Below, piece after piece: positions 1 through 12,195 of a stretch of DNA of 64,000 bases (within the stretch, counting starts at the first letter, position 1; every line of letters starts with the position of its first letter). Source of the stretch: Enoplolaimus lenunculus (taxonomy: Eukaryota > Nematoda > Enoplea > Enoplida > Thoracostomopsidae); assembly GCA_030248215.1 (NCBI GenBank), contig JASANG010001562.1, positions 112,055 through 176,054 of the forward strand, given 5' to 3'. Below the pieces are notes generated by a model. The model was not told the DNA's origin. It was given only the letters and a program-made list of their open reading frames with translations, and did no database searches. The position numbers were made by a program, and so were the translations under genes.

Positions 1-271
1 CAATAACCAACATTGAGACAATGCAGGGGTGGATCATAAGTGAAGCGATCGACGCTGTGGTTTCAGTTGGTATCGGTCGGACGAAAATTTTTGGAAGACA
101 CATTCAAAACTTTTGGGGCATAGCCCTGTTAACCTCCATCTCTGGCTATGCACCTGACCGGGTAATTGATGCCACTCTGTCATCCTGTTGGACGTTTTGC
201 TTAAAACCCCAATAGCACACACCATCTCCTATTTATCTAACGGTACCCATGAACACAAATGAAACGCTTAC

Positions 272-1893
272 CCGTATTTCGCACTCGATATGACATAGAA
301 GTTTGCAGTCTAAAACATATAAATAACACAGAATAAACCTATACATATTTATTACTGATACATTTTGCTATCAAAAAATGAAAAATTACAAGATTTGACT
401 AAATTTTGCTATAACTTATCTTCACAGCACTTGTAATTTTTAAACAGACCAACAAACACCATTAAGACTTATAAGTCATTTGAAATAATTATATGACCAA
501 TCTTAAAAACGTTTCGCTGCCCCTACCATGTTAAGCTGCTATGGGGTCTGCTTGGAATTGCAAATTCTTTCTGCATTATCAACGAGATTATTAATAAACG
601 AAAACTTTGATAATAAGTCTAAAAACCATGATTTTCAAATATTTCAATATACAGCGCAGTTATCAAGATAGAATGTATTTAGTAAATCTTACCTAGACAC
701 TGCGACGCTTTTCCATACAGTGGATTTTGACAAACACTACACGATGCCAACGTTTGAATGTTGCGGAACACAAAATCATGCTGTGGATTGGAAGAATTGC
801 AATGGAAGGCAGGATATTCCTACAAACAAAAATATAAAAGTGTCAGGATAAGATGATTCACGAAAAAAGCAAGTTTGAAATCAGAACTTTAATTATAAAC
901 CGCCGAATACGCGGCTTAAAATAACAGCCCGAACAATTTAGTATTCAACAAAACAAATTGCCAAAACTCGATAATTTTTCAAATGGACCTATTGTGTATG
1001 AGCAAATGTGTCAATGTCATGCAAACGGTGGAACAATTTGACGCTATTGCAGCGGGTGGTTTGACTCAGGCTAGTAGGCAGAAAGCAAGGGAGACGGAAT
1101 CTCGTTCCGAAACGCTTGAACAGGGGTGTCATGGGTGCCAGTCGACACCCCTAGAAACATAATTCCATATAAAAGAAAGCTTTGTGTTAAAGAATATTGG
1201 ACTCCTTCCCAGACCAAAACGAAACCATAATTTTGATGACGGTACGGTTTTTGCGTTAGCTGCTTCGCCGTTTATTGGCACCCCTGGGAAAAATCCCTCC
1301 CACGTCCTTGGGTTTGCTGTGAACAGAAAACTTTTAATTTCACTTTGAAAAGTTTCAGTCTCGCTTGTAAGTCGTCAGATACTCTTATATGTCCCTATTA
1401 AAGCCTTTTTTAATTCTCGCCTCTGGCCAGGTAAAGTGGTTACGAGCCTGGTCGATTTCGTAATTTGCGGACATAAGTCTCCTCTAACCAAAATACACTT
1501 TTATAGGAATTTCAACATTTTTACAAGAATATGTGTTCAGGTTTTCATGTATTGTGTATTTAAATGCACATTGCCGCAACAGGCTAAGGTGTTCCCGCAA
1601 AATTCCGGTCCGGGGGCCCTTTACGATGATTAAAATATTTTTCAAATTTTTTGTTTAAAATTTTGTTAGGGTGGGATGCTGCCCTGGGCCTGGATGGTGG
1701 CTGCACCGGCCCTGTAAATGCATCACGTGTTATTTTCGCCCAAAACAACAAATTCTTCTAACATTTACAGCCAACACTGAACCGTTTGCATTGGTCACAC
1801 GATAATCTTCCGTATATTTATAACGTGACACTGGCCGTTCTGAACGGCTCCTACTCCGAAATTCGCGTACATTCGCGTGCCGCGGGCTCTGAG
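272..1893 (-). CDS. C1-type zinc finger protein, three internal exons (partial gene)
   Basis: Three exons read in transcription order as 1893-1769, 819-693 and 309-272, each bounded by AG acceptors and GT donors with compatible phases. The first encodes an Arg/Ser-rich stretch (SRSRSERPVSRYKY) ending GSVLA. The second encodes EYPAFHCNSSNPQHDFVF and then CSVCQNPLYGK. The third completes the finger with DCKLLCHIECE. Together they give H-X12-C-X2-C-X10-C-X2-C-X4-H-X2-C, the C1 (phorbol-ester/diacylglycerol-type) zinc ligand order. The last Cys would lie in the next exon, left of the window. The 10-residue spacing between cysteine pairs is short, as in RASSF1/5-type or other atypical C1 domains that usually do not bind diacylglycerol. 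C1 domains tether signalling proteins to membranes or small GTPases. The protein family is not recognised. The exon at 17636-18142 could be its 5' end, but linking exons were not found. Confidence 0.72.
1121..1286. mobile_element. Short inverted-repeat element, CAGGGGTG ends
   Basis: The left end reads CAGGGGTGTCATGGGTGCC and the right end reads GGCACCCCTG, giving short inverted termini around about 166 bp. It lies in the intron between the first two C1-gene exons. No convincing target duplication is visible, so the boundaries are approximate. Confidence 0.4.
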
Positions 1894-4839
1894 CTGAACA
1901 ACAAAACAAATCGCCCATAATTGCAATGATACAGATGCAAATGATGAGCAATTGTTAACAAAAAATTTTACTATACTACAAATTATTGAATATTAGTTCA
2001 GATTAAACGTATATATATTGATTAATATACATGTAATTGGTTATTATCTAAACTTAAACCAATACGTAAAGCAGGTTGTCGTGGCTCCGCCTTAGAGAAT
2101 TTTCAACCTTGCTTGTAACTCATGGAAAACCCTTGAAAGCCCGTCCTGAAAAATTTTTAGCCCCCCTAGCAAAGTGTTCTGGCTACGGGTCTGGTGGTTC
2201 GAGTTAAGTGCTTGAAACGTTTGACCCTTATATTGTCTTTCAACATGTTTCAGAATATATAAATCTAGTCGAAGTTTGAGTTATACCAAAATCTCAAAAA
2301 TTCGAATACTCTGGTCGCAAAGTGTACACCACCAGCTGCATATTTAGCACAAAAAACTCAGCATAAAAATGTTTGCAGATATAACAACAAAGTCTGACTT
2401 GAAACCGAAAACTTTTTGGAATTCAAATTTTAAACTATTGGCGTTTACCACGGGATATGCCAAAACTTTACGGTATTCGATGCCCCCCCATGAATCGAAA
2501 CAAATCAACGTTTCTTCAATGAAATATTTTAATCAGCGCTTTCCTATGTCAAAAGTGACGAATATTGCCAAGTAAATATACTCGAAACGTTTTCATTCAC
2601 TTTTTGATACAGTCAATATACTCGTAAATACTTGTGCAACGTAAAGAAAACGCTCAGATCGCCATAATTTGTTAATTGCCAGTTAATTGTAAAAAAGATT
2701 GCTCGCAGTGCAAATTGATTGTGAAATATTTCAATTTTGCAATTCATATCATACTAAACGCCAGAAAACACATTCAGGCTCGCAACCATGAATTGTTAAC
2801 AGAAGGGTGCGATTAGTCTACCAGAGGAGACAAGGCATATTTCTCCTGCATCATATTTTTTAAAGCAGACGATAAATTAATCAGATAGGCAAGGCGAACA
2901 AATCGAGTGGGGATCAGGGCCTCCCCGGTCCGACTCGTTGTTGCGGCCATGAACATATGTCAAATACGACTTTTCCAGAGCAAAATTAAATCACTGGCTG
3001 AATCAACGATATAGAGGCCGATTGTTTCAAATTTTGACAAAGTTTCTTTTTGTTTTTTTACTTTATTACTATCAAAACAGCACAAAAGATGTCTTTATAC
3101 TAAAGTAGACTGATATGGTTGTAAAAAATACTGCAAAGGTAACTAAATAAAGTTATAAAGATTTGCCGTTTAGTGTTCATAACTATAAATTAGGGGTGTT
3201 GTCTTGGGGACCGTTACATCACTAAAGCGTATATTTGTGTAGCACAAATCGCCACTTACAGTCAGTAGCGTAGCTAGGATTTTGTTTCGGAAAGATATAA
3301 CTTTATTTTTTGACTCTGGAATCGAAAATTGATTATGATTGCACTTATTTTAAGGATGGCTGTATCCTAGTTTCCGGGCCCTTGTATACGCCCCTGGTGT
3401 AATGTGTCAGTCTTTTAAACTTAAACAATTGAAACGTGATAGAATTCGTTGCTGAATGAAGCAAAACGTCCAATCCAATGTGTTAGTAATCTTTGAACGT
3501 TGACTGTATTTAGTCAAAATATGCCAGGTTAGCATGCTGGAAAGTAGAAACATTGCTGGATTGACAAGAAGAGTCCACGCTAATTCAAACTGGAGGTACA
3601 AGGTTTCTGGTGCCCAAAACTTTTCTAAATTTTCAGTTCCTTTGGTTACCCTCTGACTACGAGCCCAAAGCATATTAATACAATTTATTCTTGCAAATCC
3701 GGAGTAGTTCGTTGTACTTTGTTTGTTATACAACTATGTCACGTTCAGGAAAAATATTTATTGAGCAACCATGTACTATACATAACGAATTCAAAATGTG
3801 GTATCATGGGAACAGAACCAAGCCGCCAACTTCGTTGTATACGGTCTTTGTACTTTTTGTACTTTCTTTCTTAGGTACATATTTTGCGGCGGTTTCGGGA
3901 TGATTGACAGTCACGGAATGACTTTGTTACGTAACAAAAATAATGAACAAACAAACAAACAAAACAAACAAACAGTTACCGCAACTAAACAATAACTGCA
4001 TAAGCAGTGATCTACAGTTCGAAATGGCAATTCAGTCCTAAAAATTTCACAGTGCCGCCATTCATAGTGCAAAACCGGGCTTTTGCTAATGTTTCCAGAA
4101 ATTTCGGAGGATATATCCTCCTATCCCACCTTATATAAACCGCTGACCCCTGCGTGCATCCACGTCTAATGTGCGACATGATATATATTACATAATTGGA
4201 CACAATTTCACTTTCATCACGCGTTGAGGCGAGGGCTATGCTATTTCAACCCTTTTGCATTTCTACCGTTTTAAAGCCCTTGCAGAGCACTAGCGCATGC
4301 AGTAAGCGGGTGCCGGGTAAGCATACATCCCCGTGAGGCTGAAAAATTATTTGGCGAAAGAAATGACAAGTAGTCTCTTCCTTACAAATTTTCGATTTTG
4401 TGTCCGCCTACAAATTTACTTAAATCTGTAGAATGCTGTGTTAGTACAGCTGGAATATTTTGCCTGCGACGCTCTGCTTTTCACTTCTAACACAGAAGCA
4501 AATTACGCCAGCTTCCTGTATCTGTCGATTTATCAGAAAAATTACTTAAAACATCCTAAATAAATGTGAAAATTACGACAAGTTTCACACTCGCTTCGCT
4601 CGCGAGGTTGTTTTCAAAATCATACTTGCAAAAAATTTAAATTTTTGCTCGAAAATTGATCTGTTTTTATCTTTTGCTTAATGTTTTGTTGTCATTTCCT
4701 ACATTTCTCTGAAATCCTTCCTCTATTTGCCTCAAAAACTTTCCGGCTGGCGTGCTACCTGAAGTTCCTAACGGTTTAATCGGTGCCGCATTTTCATCAA
4801 CGATATATGCCCACCATCTGTTTGAGTTGGGATATACTC
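1894..4839. other. Gene-poor stretch with element fragments
   Basis: No exon was recognised on either strand. Fragments of a family carrying the motif CTGGCTACGGGTCTGG lie near 2079-2205, and another short-element fragment (GCGTAGCTAGGATTTTG to ATACGCCCCTGG) near 3265-3397. A CAAA microsatellite lies at 3941-3975. The rest is AT-rich and featureless. It could be intron of the C1 gene if the exon at 17636-18142 belongs to it. Confidence 0.5.
3941..3975. repeat. CAAA-type microsatellite
   Basis: A run of CAAA and CAAAA units on the plus strand. It is a simple repeat with no associated element ends. Confidence 0.8.
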
Positions 4840-5086
4840 GCCGCCCGCCGCCGTGGCGAACCTCCGCACGCCGCCAGAGGCCAGCGTACGGCACGGTAAA
4901 ATTTTGCCGCACGCCGCCGCGCGCCGGTGCAAAACTTTTTATAAAAAATTACCGCACGCCGCCGCGCGCCGGTGCAAAACTTTTTATAAAAAATTACCGC
5001 ACGCCGCCGCGCGCCGGTGCAAAACTTTTTATGAAAAATTACCGCACGCCGCCGCGGGGCAGCGCACGGCGGCGGCCGGTTTAGTA
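4840..5086. repeat. GC-rich 45-bp minisatellite
   Basis: Units beginning CCGCACGCCGCC start at 4907, 4952, 4997 and 5042, an exact 45-bp period. Each has a GC-rich half (GCGCCGGTGC) and an AT-rich half (AACTTTTTATAAAAAATTA). GC-rich variants flank the array on both sides. Because 45 is a multiple of three, long open frames arise on both strands. They are products of the repeat, not genes. Confidence 0.85.
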
Positions 5087-5731
5087 AAGTATAGGGCAAC
5101 CCTTAGAAGTATCTGGATCCGTCACTGTCTCCAAATGACTTCTTTCTTTAGATAAACAGTAAATTTTTTGCACTGATTTCAGTCTTACAAAATATTGACC
5201 GTTTAATCAACAATTGACACAAAAAGAAATGACCGATTGCGTTCTATAACAACGACAATCTTTAGTTGTGTTTCAACATTCACGAAAAATTTATAAATAG
5301 AAAACTGTAAAATTTTATCATTGCCAATAGGAATCGTTAACCTTAAATTATGGACGAAAAAATGTTGTTCGAATGTATCCTTAGGTTCTATGCAGCTTTT
5401 TACGACTTTAACCTTACGCAGTAAAGCCGAAATTAACCGCAAATAACGTTCAAACGAAAGTTTTCTACATATTTTTATGTACAAACAGCTCGATATTTAT
5501 ATTTGTAAAATGAAGACTTAAGATACTGTCGTAGTGATTAAACAGTTACTCTATTGTTAAGCATTTGAATTTTACAAATCAATAAAATTGTCTGCCCAGC
5601 TTCTGTCGCTACGTTCGCTCGCAAACGCTTTTGTATGAAGTTTTACCGTTTTGAAATGAAATCATGGCTGCACACCTGGCCCAGGGGCTGAATTTCAGCA
5701 TTAAGCATCAAATAATTGACGATATTGGCAT

Positions 5732-6106
5732 CAGGGTGCAACCGGAATTACAATTTACCGGAACCGGAACCGGAATTTGAAAATTTTACCGGAACCGGAA
5801 ACGGAAAAATGCATTTCACCAAAAATTTCATTTTAATCGTATTTTTTGCTCTATTGTGAAATAACCTTAGTCGAACATAGGTATTTATTTTATTTGTTGT
5901 ATTTTAGATTTTCGTCGTCGATTGAAGTGAAATCCACCATCAATGGCTTATATTCGGAGTACAAGTGGCTTTCAAAAGAGATCTTTAAAAATTAGCAAAG
6001 TTAAGCAAACGGGCAAATTATAACACCGGAATTTTTAAATCCGGTAAAAATTTACCGGAACCGGAAGGTGAAAAAATGCCGGAACCGGAATTCCGGTTGC
6101 ACCCTG
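5732..6106. mobile_element. hAT-like miniature element, CAGGGTGCAACCGG family
   Basis: Starts CAGGGTGCAACCGGAATTAC and ends TTCCGGTTGCACCCTG, perfect inverted ends. It is flanked by an 8-bp direct repeat ATTGGCAT at 5724-5731 and 6107-6114. The 8-bp duplication and CAGGG end are typical of hAT transposons. No transposase is encoded. Repeated CCGGAACCGGAA runs lie near both ends. This is the best-preserved copy of the family in the window. Confidence 0.9.
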
Positions 6107-6126
6107 ATTGGCATAAATAATAAATA

Positions 6127-6792
6127 CCAGTCGTAGTGGGACTACATTTATTGAGCGAATCTCGAACACACGTAAGCAATTAAGGTAATATGCAAAGTTG
6201 TTATTAGCTAACTATTCATTTATCAATTTTGGAGGTTTGTAAACAATTTATTCAAACTTCTCGCACCTAAAAACCCTTTAGTGCTGAAATTATACTGCTT
6301 TTCACCTTAATAATTAGTGAAATATTGTCAAAAGCCCTAATTTAGGCTTATAAACTATGCTAATATGCAAATTATCTATTGACTAACTGTTCATTTATCC
6401 GTGTTGGAGATTTGTAAACAGTCCACGCAGATTCCTCGCACCCAAAAAGCCTTTAATGCTAAAATTAGATTGCTTCTAACTGTAATAATAGTGAAATATT
6501 GTGGAAAGTCCTAATTTAGACTTAATTAATTATGCAAATTAGCCTGTAGCTAATAAACGGCTTAAAATTTTCAAACCCCAATGCGACGTTAACACCTCAG
6601 GATTATTGGCTTTCAAACAAAAAAAGTTTATCAAAATCGGTTCAGCCATTCCTGAGATTCTTTTCGGACGGACAGACGGACAGACGGACAGAAGGACGGA
6701 CGGACATCCACCTTTCGACCCCCAAGTACAAAACATAAAACGCTGAGCGAAACTCCGATGTTCGCTCGGAGTTTCGCTTCGCTCAATAAATG
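6127..6792. mobile_element. Compound miniature element with internal tandem units
   Basis: Opens with CCAGTCGTAGTGGGACTAC, then CATTTATTGAGCGAA, and closes with TTCGCTCAATAAATG as an inverted counterpart. It holds two diverged internal units carrying TATGCAAATTA..CTATT/GTTAT and TCGCACC, then a TATCAAAATCGGTTCAGCC segment and a GGACAGAC microsatellite at about 6665-6706. It is non-coding. Copies with different unit numbers lie at 8698-9650, 42155-42956 and 55031-55972. Confidence 0.8.
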
Positions 6793-8697
6793 TATTACTC
6801 TTGTAGAAACACCCAAGTGAAATTGTAAACAGAATATACCAAACTTAGTTGAAAAACTTAAGAATATAAAAATATATAATTAATCCATTATCAACGTGAG
6901 AGCAGTATAAAATCCGGAATTACTGCATGATTAAATAAAACGGAAACCAAAACAGAAATGGATGCTGTGTTTACCGGAAACGGACGCCTGGTTACACACT
7001 GGTTCAAACTGACTCAAATCTACAGTACCAATAGTGTTTCAAAAAAATTTCGTTCATTTCTAAACCCTAAATCGTTGTATACTCAACGCTTTCAAATCTG
7101 TATATAGCAATAAATCTAAAAGCATCACAAACTAGAAAAAACATTTGGCGCACCGTGACTTTATACACAAATTTGCGACACAAAAAACTAAAGTTTCAAA
7201 ATTTTCAGCATATTTCACACAGTTGGAAGTATAAAGCGCTCTGTTTTGTTTACTGCAAAAAAATTTAGCCATTCGCAGTATATATTCGTTTTAAACATTT
7301 TAAAATAATACAAAAACGCAATGATTTGTTCGCCGTGCAGCGTATAGGCGCAGCCAAACGAAGGCACACAACGTAGGCCCCCCCGTCAAGGCCGCTATAA
7401 ACCGAAGGCATTTAGCGATTACGAAAATAGGATTAATTATGCAGTGTAGATATTAATGAAATATGGATTCTAATGGAGAAACCGATGACGGATCTTGAAA
7501 GACGCTTCCCAAAACAACGTAAACTTGTGTCATATTCCAGTTCCATTCGGACTTCATTCAAATTTCTGTATCCATCACTGAGAGAAGCTGTTTTAACTTT
7601 GGATATAAGTTTGGTCAGTGAAGAGTCCCCAAAATTTTTATCTTACATTTTCTTATACAACACCACCCGGTAAACGTTCACAAATATCGTATGGCATTAT
7701 ATTTAGTTAAGTGTATACGTGCAGCAAGCGAATGTACTCTCTAAAAACTGAAACTTAAATTATAGCTTAACTAAACCTGAATATTAATTTAAGTAAAACT
7801 CAAATGGCTGGACGGACTAATAAGAACTTCACTTTTTCAAAAATACTTCGAAGCGATCACTGAGCTGTCAAGAAGCCCATTAGGTTTCAGATTAAAAGAC
7901 TTTTAAAGGAAATAGACGCAATTATTTGCAACGATATATAGTGTTCTTGTGTTAACTTTCAAAGTTTAACTTATGTATGGTATAAACTGTGTTATAAACC
8001 GATGTTATAAACCAGGTGTTTGAGCAACACTTGGTAGTGTTTATGTAAGTAAACCTTCTCTCTCTTGATGCAATTTGAGAAAGAATTGCCAAAAATTTGC
8101 AAAGAAGTAAACGTAAAATCAAACAATTAAATTAACAAATTAAACATCATTTAAACTACATAATACTACCTAATTTCTCGTCATCTACGGCTCCACCTCC
8201 GGCTACAGCAAGTTTTGTTGACTTACGACTCCGGCTCCGGTATTTTTCACCTTTGATTGCACCTTGCTAAATATGTATTTCGATTCACCAATGGCTATTG
8301 TTTAGCTTCTCTACCTACTTCCGTACGGGTAAAGCCACAAGTGTGTAAGTTTTGTACACTTCTATTCAACCCACAATTAAAGATATTTTTAGGCATAAGC
8401 TTAGACAAAGGCTACGGCTTTGGCTTAAACATAGCTAATTTTTTAAGAAAACCAATTAAGCCTAGCCTAAGCTTAAGCCTGAGGATAAGAAGAGCCCACG
8501 ATGTCACCGCTACTGCATAAAAAATTAAGTTTTCTGTGTTTTTTCTTTGTACAATAAAGTAAGCTACATTTTTAGATGTGTATAAAACATTGGGCAGGCT
8601 AATACTGATAATACGCCAACAATGTCATCTTTGAAATCTTAGGTCGCGAGGAACTCACAAAACAGTAATTTTAACGCATTTAAAAATTGTTTAAACG
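6793..8697. other. Gene-poor stretch with degraded repeat pieces
   Basis: Contains a fragment of a CCGGAAAC/GGTTACACA-type element near 6935-6995, a degraded CTCCGGCT-rich piece ending GATTGCACCTTG near 8165-8263, and short TTAGGC-like stretches near 8398-8482. No gene was recognised. Confidence 0.5.
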
Positions 8698-9650
8698 AGT
8701 CGCAGTGGGACTACATGTATTGATCGAAGCTCGAACATACTGAGGCAATTAAACTAATATCCAAATTAGTTATTAGCTAACTATTCATTTATCGGTTTGG
8801 AGGTTTGTAAACAATTTATTCAGGTTTCTAGCACCAAAAACCATTGAGTAAAACCCTAGTACTTAGTGAAATGAAATATTGCAAAAAGTCTTCATTTAGA
8901 CTTACCAATTATGCTATTATATAAGGCTTATCAGTTATGCCAAGAGTGGATGATCACTAACTAAACTGTGCAACTACCGAAATTTGTGCGGTACAAAATG
9001 TACCACAGGGCGTGGTGTTTTTGCTGACCTCCCTTGTTTAAAGGGTGGTCGCTATCACATGAATACCCCTAAATTAAGCTATAAAGGAAGCATGTTTGAT
9101 GCCGCATACGTAAAGTCCCATGGTTCGCAATAGTAGTACCCCCTCTAAATAAAGGGGTGGGGGTTGGCCAAAAACGCAACGCGTGCAGAGTACATTCTTT
9201 TCTACACTGAATGTGCCCAGTTGCACACTCTTGTTAAACAGCGACTATCCACTCTTGGTTATGCTAATATCCAAATTAGCTGTTAGCAAACTGTTCAATT
9301 ATCAGTTTTGAAGGTTTGTAGACAATTAATTCACAGATTCCTCGCACCCAATTACCCTTTATTGCTGAAATTATATTGCTTGTAACCCTAATAATTAGTG
9401 AAATAAATTAAAATGTCCCAATTTAGGCTTAACCAATTATGCAAATTACCCTATAGCTAATAAAGGGCTCAAAAATTTTACAACACCAATGCGACGTTTG
9501 CACCCCAGGATGACAGGCTTTCAAACAAAAATGTTTATCAAAATCGATTCAGCAGTTCTTGAGATTCGTTTCGGACGGTCTGACGGACGGACATCTACCT
9601 TTCGACCCCCGAGCACAAAATAGAAAACGCTTCGCGAAACTCCGAGCATC
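8698..9650. mobile_element. Compound miniature element, second copy, interrupted
   Basis: The same order of segments as the copy at 6127-6792: a GTCGCAGTGGGACTAC left end, repeated TCTAGCACC/TCGCACC units, TATCAAAATCGATTCAGCA and a GACGGACG run. Its right end is eroded before the usual TTCGCTCAATAAATG. A 319-bp unrelated element splits it at 8940-9258. Confidence 0.75.
8940..9258. mobile_element. Inverted-repeat element nested in a compound element
   Basis: Begins CCAAGAGTGGAT and ends ATCCACTCTTGG, with a second matching inner pair GTGCAACT/AGTTGCACA. TTATG occurs directly on both sides (8935-8939 and 9259-9263), consistent with a target duplication of about 5 bp. Removing it restores the reading of the host repeat unit (TTATGCTAATATCCAAATTAG). 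It is non-coding. Confidence 0.8.
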
Positions 9651-10088
9651 CTTGGTTAATAGTTAAACTACCATACAGTCTTTATTTTTGTGAAATCAAT
9701 AAACTAATAATTTTTAAGTTTAATTTTTATGTAAATGCTTAGAAACCTTTTAATAATGTTGAAAACTATGCTTAAAGTAAAGTTATTGATATAAACATCT
9801 CAAAATTGGTGAAATCGCGTCGCCTTAGAGTGCTTCTAAAACACTTTTTTTAAAAAACTACTTTTACAGAGCGGTGATCGCAAACAAAAAAACGCAAAAC
9901 GAGCTTAATTGCGGAAGTAGGACTGTTTAGCAACTTTTAACTAAATTACATTCAACAGGAGCACAACATCCATTTGCATATTTGCAGTGTTCTAAATCAC
10001 TGATGCATATCAAAAAACTAACAAAACAAACAGTTAAACGTTTGCAAAAGTGTAAGTCTCACGTGCGGTAGAAGGTACGGGTTTTGGA

Positions 10089-10268
10089 GCGGGCCCGTAG
10101 CCAAGGGGGATAAGGGGGCACAGCCCCCTGCCCTTGAAAGACTTTTGCCTCTCCCCCGCTACTAGAACATTTTCAACCGTGCTTGTAAGGCAACAAAACC
10201 CTTGTATGCCCCTCCTGAAAAATATTTAGCTCCCTATTAAAGTGACCTGGCTACTGGCATGGTCTGGT
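10089..10268. repeat. Interspersed repeat, GGGCCCGTAGCC family
   Basis: Runs from GCGGGCCCGTAGCCAAGG to about CTGGCTACTGGCATGG, inverted ends of an interspersed family. Related pieces share TTTCAACCTTGCTTGTAA and CCTTGTATGCCCCTCCTGAA near 2079-2205, 20458-20570, 30395-30480, 33880-34005 and 38500-38676. The last three lie in PC2 introns. The superfamily is unassigned. Confidence 0.55.
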
Positions 10269-10643
10269 GATGTAGACCCCTCCCAGTTCACCACCAAAAA
10301 TTATTTTGTCGATCCTAATATTCACATTTCCATAATGAACTCAAAATGCTCCATATGCTGCGCACCAGATTTTACCTATTTGAAATCCTAGGTACCTCCT
10401 TTGAAAGTGTCAACCTTTAGCGTCAAGGGTCATTGCGATGATCTGGCCGGATAAGAGAATGAAACGCAGACTCAAAACACCTTCAAGCAAAGAATTTATA
10501 AAAATACTCTACCCAAAATGGTAATGCGGAAGTCTATGCGAGAGCGTACATGTAGAAGATGGGTGTCAAATGCGGGTATTTACACAACTGGTGCACGGTT
10601 ACCTTTGTTACATGTATGTAATATCCATCCATCCTCTAATTAT

Positions 10644-11010
10644 CAGAGTGCAACAGGAAGCGACCAAAACTGGAGCCAGAGCCTTAGGTCGAAAAAATTT
10701 ACCAGAGCCAATGGTTAAAAATCGAGTGGCTAAAGTCATGTAAATTCACTTTCGTTTTACCATTCACCTACATAAATTGTTGTCAAAAGATTGTTTTGGT
10801 TGTCTTACTTAGAGATATGTATAATATAGACTTTAAAACATTATCCAAAATTTACAAACAAAATCATTGTTACGAAATATATAATTTTACAGTAATGTGA
10901 AAAAATTTTTCACCGAAATTGCGCCGGAACTTCCGATCATAGTTCTGCCGGAGCCAGAGTTATTATTTAGCTGGAGCCGGAATCGAAGGCAGACTTATGA
11001 TTGTACGCTG
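10644..11010. mobile_element. hAT-like miniature element, CAGGGTGCAACC family (degraded)
   Basis: Starts CAGAGTGCAACAGGAAGC and ends GATTGTACGCTG, a worn copy of the CAGGGTGCAACC ends. It is flanked by a perfect 8-bp repeat CTAATTAT (10636-10643 and 11011-11018). At 367 bp it matches the 375-bp best copy. Confidence 0.8.
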
Positions 11011-11128
11011 CTAATTATTGATTATTCCCTTACATTTGTTTTTGCATAAAACTTTTACATTAATAGATGTCAATCGTTTATATTAATAAGTGTAAATTAT
11101 ATGACCCCGAACATACAAAACTGCAGTT

Positions 11129-11262
11129 CCATGTTACTTTAAGGGGCGTCCAGGTTTTTGGTGAACCTATAAAAGAGTGGGTTTAGATTCTAGATTACAT
11201 TTTTTGCTTAGGCTTAGCAGTACGCTTAATCTACTGTTACGCCCTTTAAAGTAACATTGGCC
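11129..11262 (-). mobile_element. hAT-like miniature element with TTAGGC core, family 1
   Basis: Inverted ends CCATGTTACTTTAAGGGGCG and GTAACATTGGCC enclose a short GCTTAGGCTTAG core. The order is reversed relative to the copies at 13875, 27720, 47296 and 48142. Confidence 0.8.
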
Positions 11263-11827
11263 AAACTACAAAAGGGGTTGACTATTCAAGAACTTCTACA
11301 ATACGCGCTATAACGTATTGAATGCAGCACCTTGCAACAAAATCAATCCACCACTTGAAAATAGTAAAATTTCCTCCCGTGACGCTGTAAGCATAGCAAG
11401 CAAACTTAGTCAACCGATACGGTAAAACGCAATAAAAAAGTAAACTCTGCAAAAATTGCGAAATGTTGCGTTCAAAATGGAAAATGAGCGCAGTGGACAT
11501 GTAGTCGAGTCAGGGTCGGTCTGAACAGCGCTGAGAGCGAGGCAGGCTGTCCGATAGCTTTTTCCTCCAACAGTTCATAGTTGCTGGGTTGGAAGAACAA
11601 ATTTGTTCCAAAGTTTTTAAGTAGTACGTTGAACTATCTATTCATGCGGGCATCCTCGTATTATTAGCCAAATCGCAAGATGTCTTCTATAAAAATGTAC
11701 TGTCATATATTCTCAAAATTCCAAATTTAAAGATATTTCCCCTACAAGCAAAAATTGAACATTGCAATGATCAAACTTTTCTTCCTTTCAACTGCCAATC
11801 TTTATTAAAGTAACAATGTCAACTAAT

Positions 11828-12195
11828 CAGGGTGTTACTGGATATCCGTTTTCGTTTTTGTTTCCGGAAAGAATCAGTGTCCGTTTCCGTTATGGGAATA
11901 ACGGAAATTCTGTTATTTGTACGCTCAAATTAGCTATAAATCATGTATATGTATATGTATCGCATTATTTCATTACAGACAGGCTGCAATGCAATTGTTC
12001 GAAATGAAATAAGAATTACAACATTGATTTAAAATCTAAAAAATATCAATGCATTCTCTATTTTTTAAATTTCAGAAGGCCTGGTGATTATTTACAGGCC
12101 TCATTTGTGCTGGCAGAAAAATAACGCATCGGTAAAACTTTTATACTTCACTATCCCTTTTCAATTGCGCTTTCTTACTATCAGTTTACATCCCA
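11828..12195. mobile_element. hAT-like miniature element, CAGGGTGCAACC family (old copy)
   Basis: Starts CAGGGTGTTACTGGATATCC, carries the CCGTTTTCGTTTTTGTTTCC type of internal sequence and ends near GTTTACATCCCA. Flanks CAACTAAT and CAATTAAT match at 7 of 8 positions. Confidence 0.6.

Noticed and set aside
984-1160. Plus-strand frame of 58 codons starting MDLLCMSKCVNV
   Set aside because: Codon use looks plausible, but no splice sites, domain or homologue is recognised, it runs into a repeat element, and it lies antisense in an intron of the C1 gene.
5203-5484. Minus-strand frame of about 93 codons
   Set aside because: It lacks an ATG start, has no motif, and has the composition expected of AT-rich chance frames.
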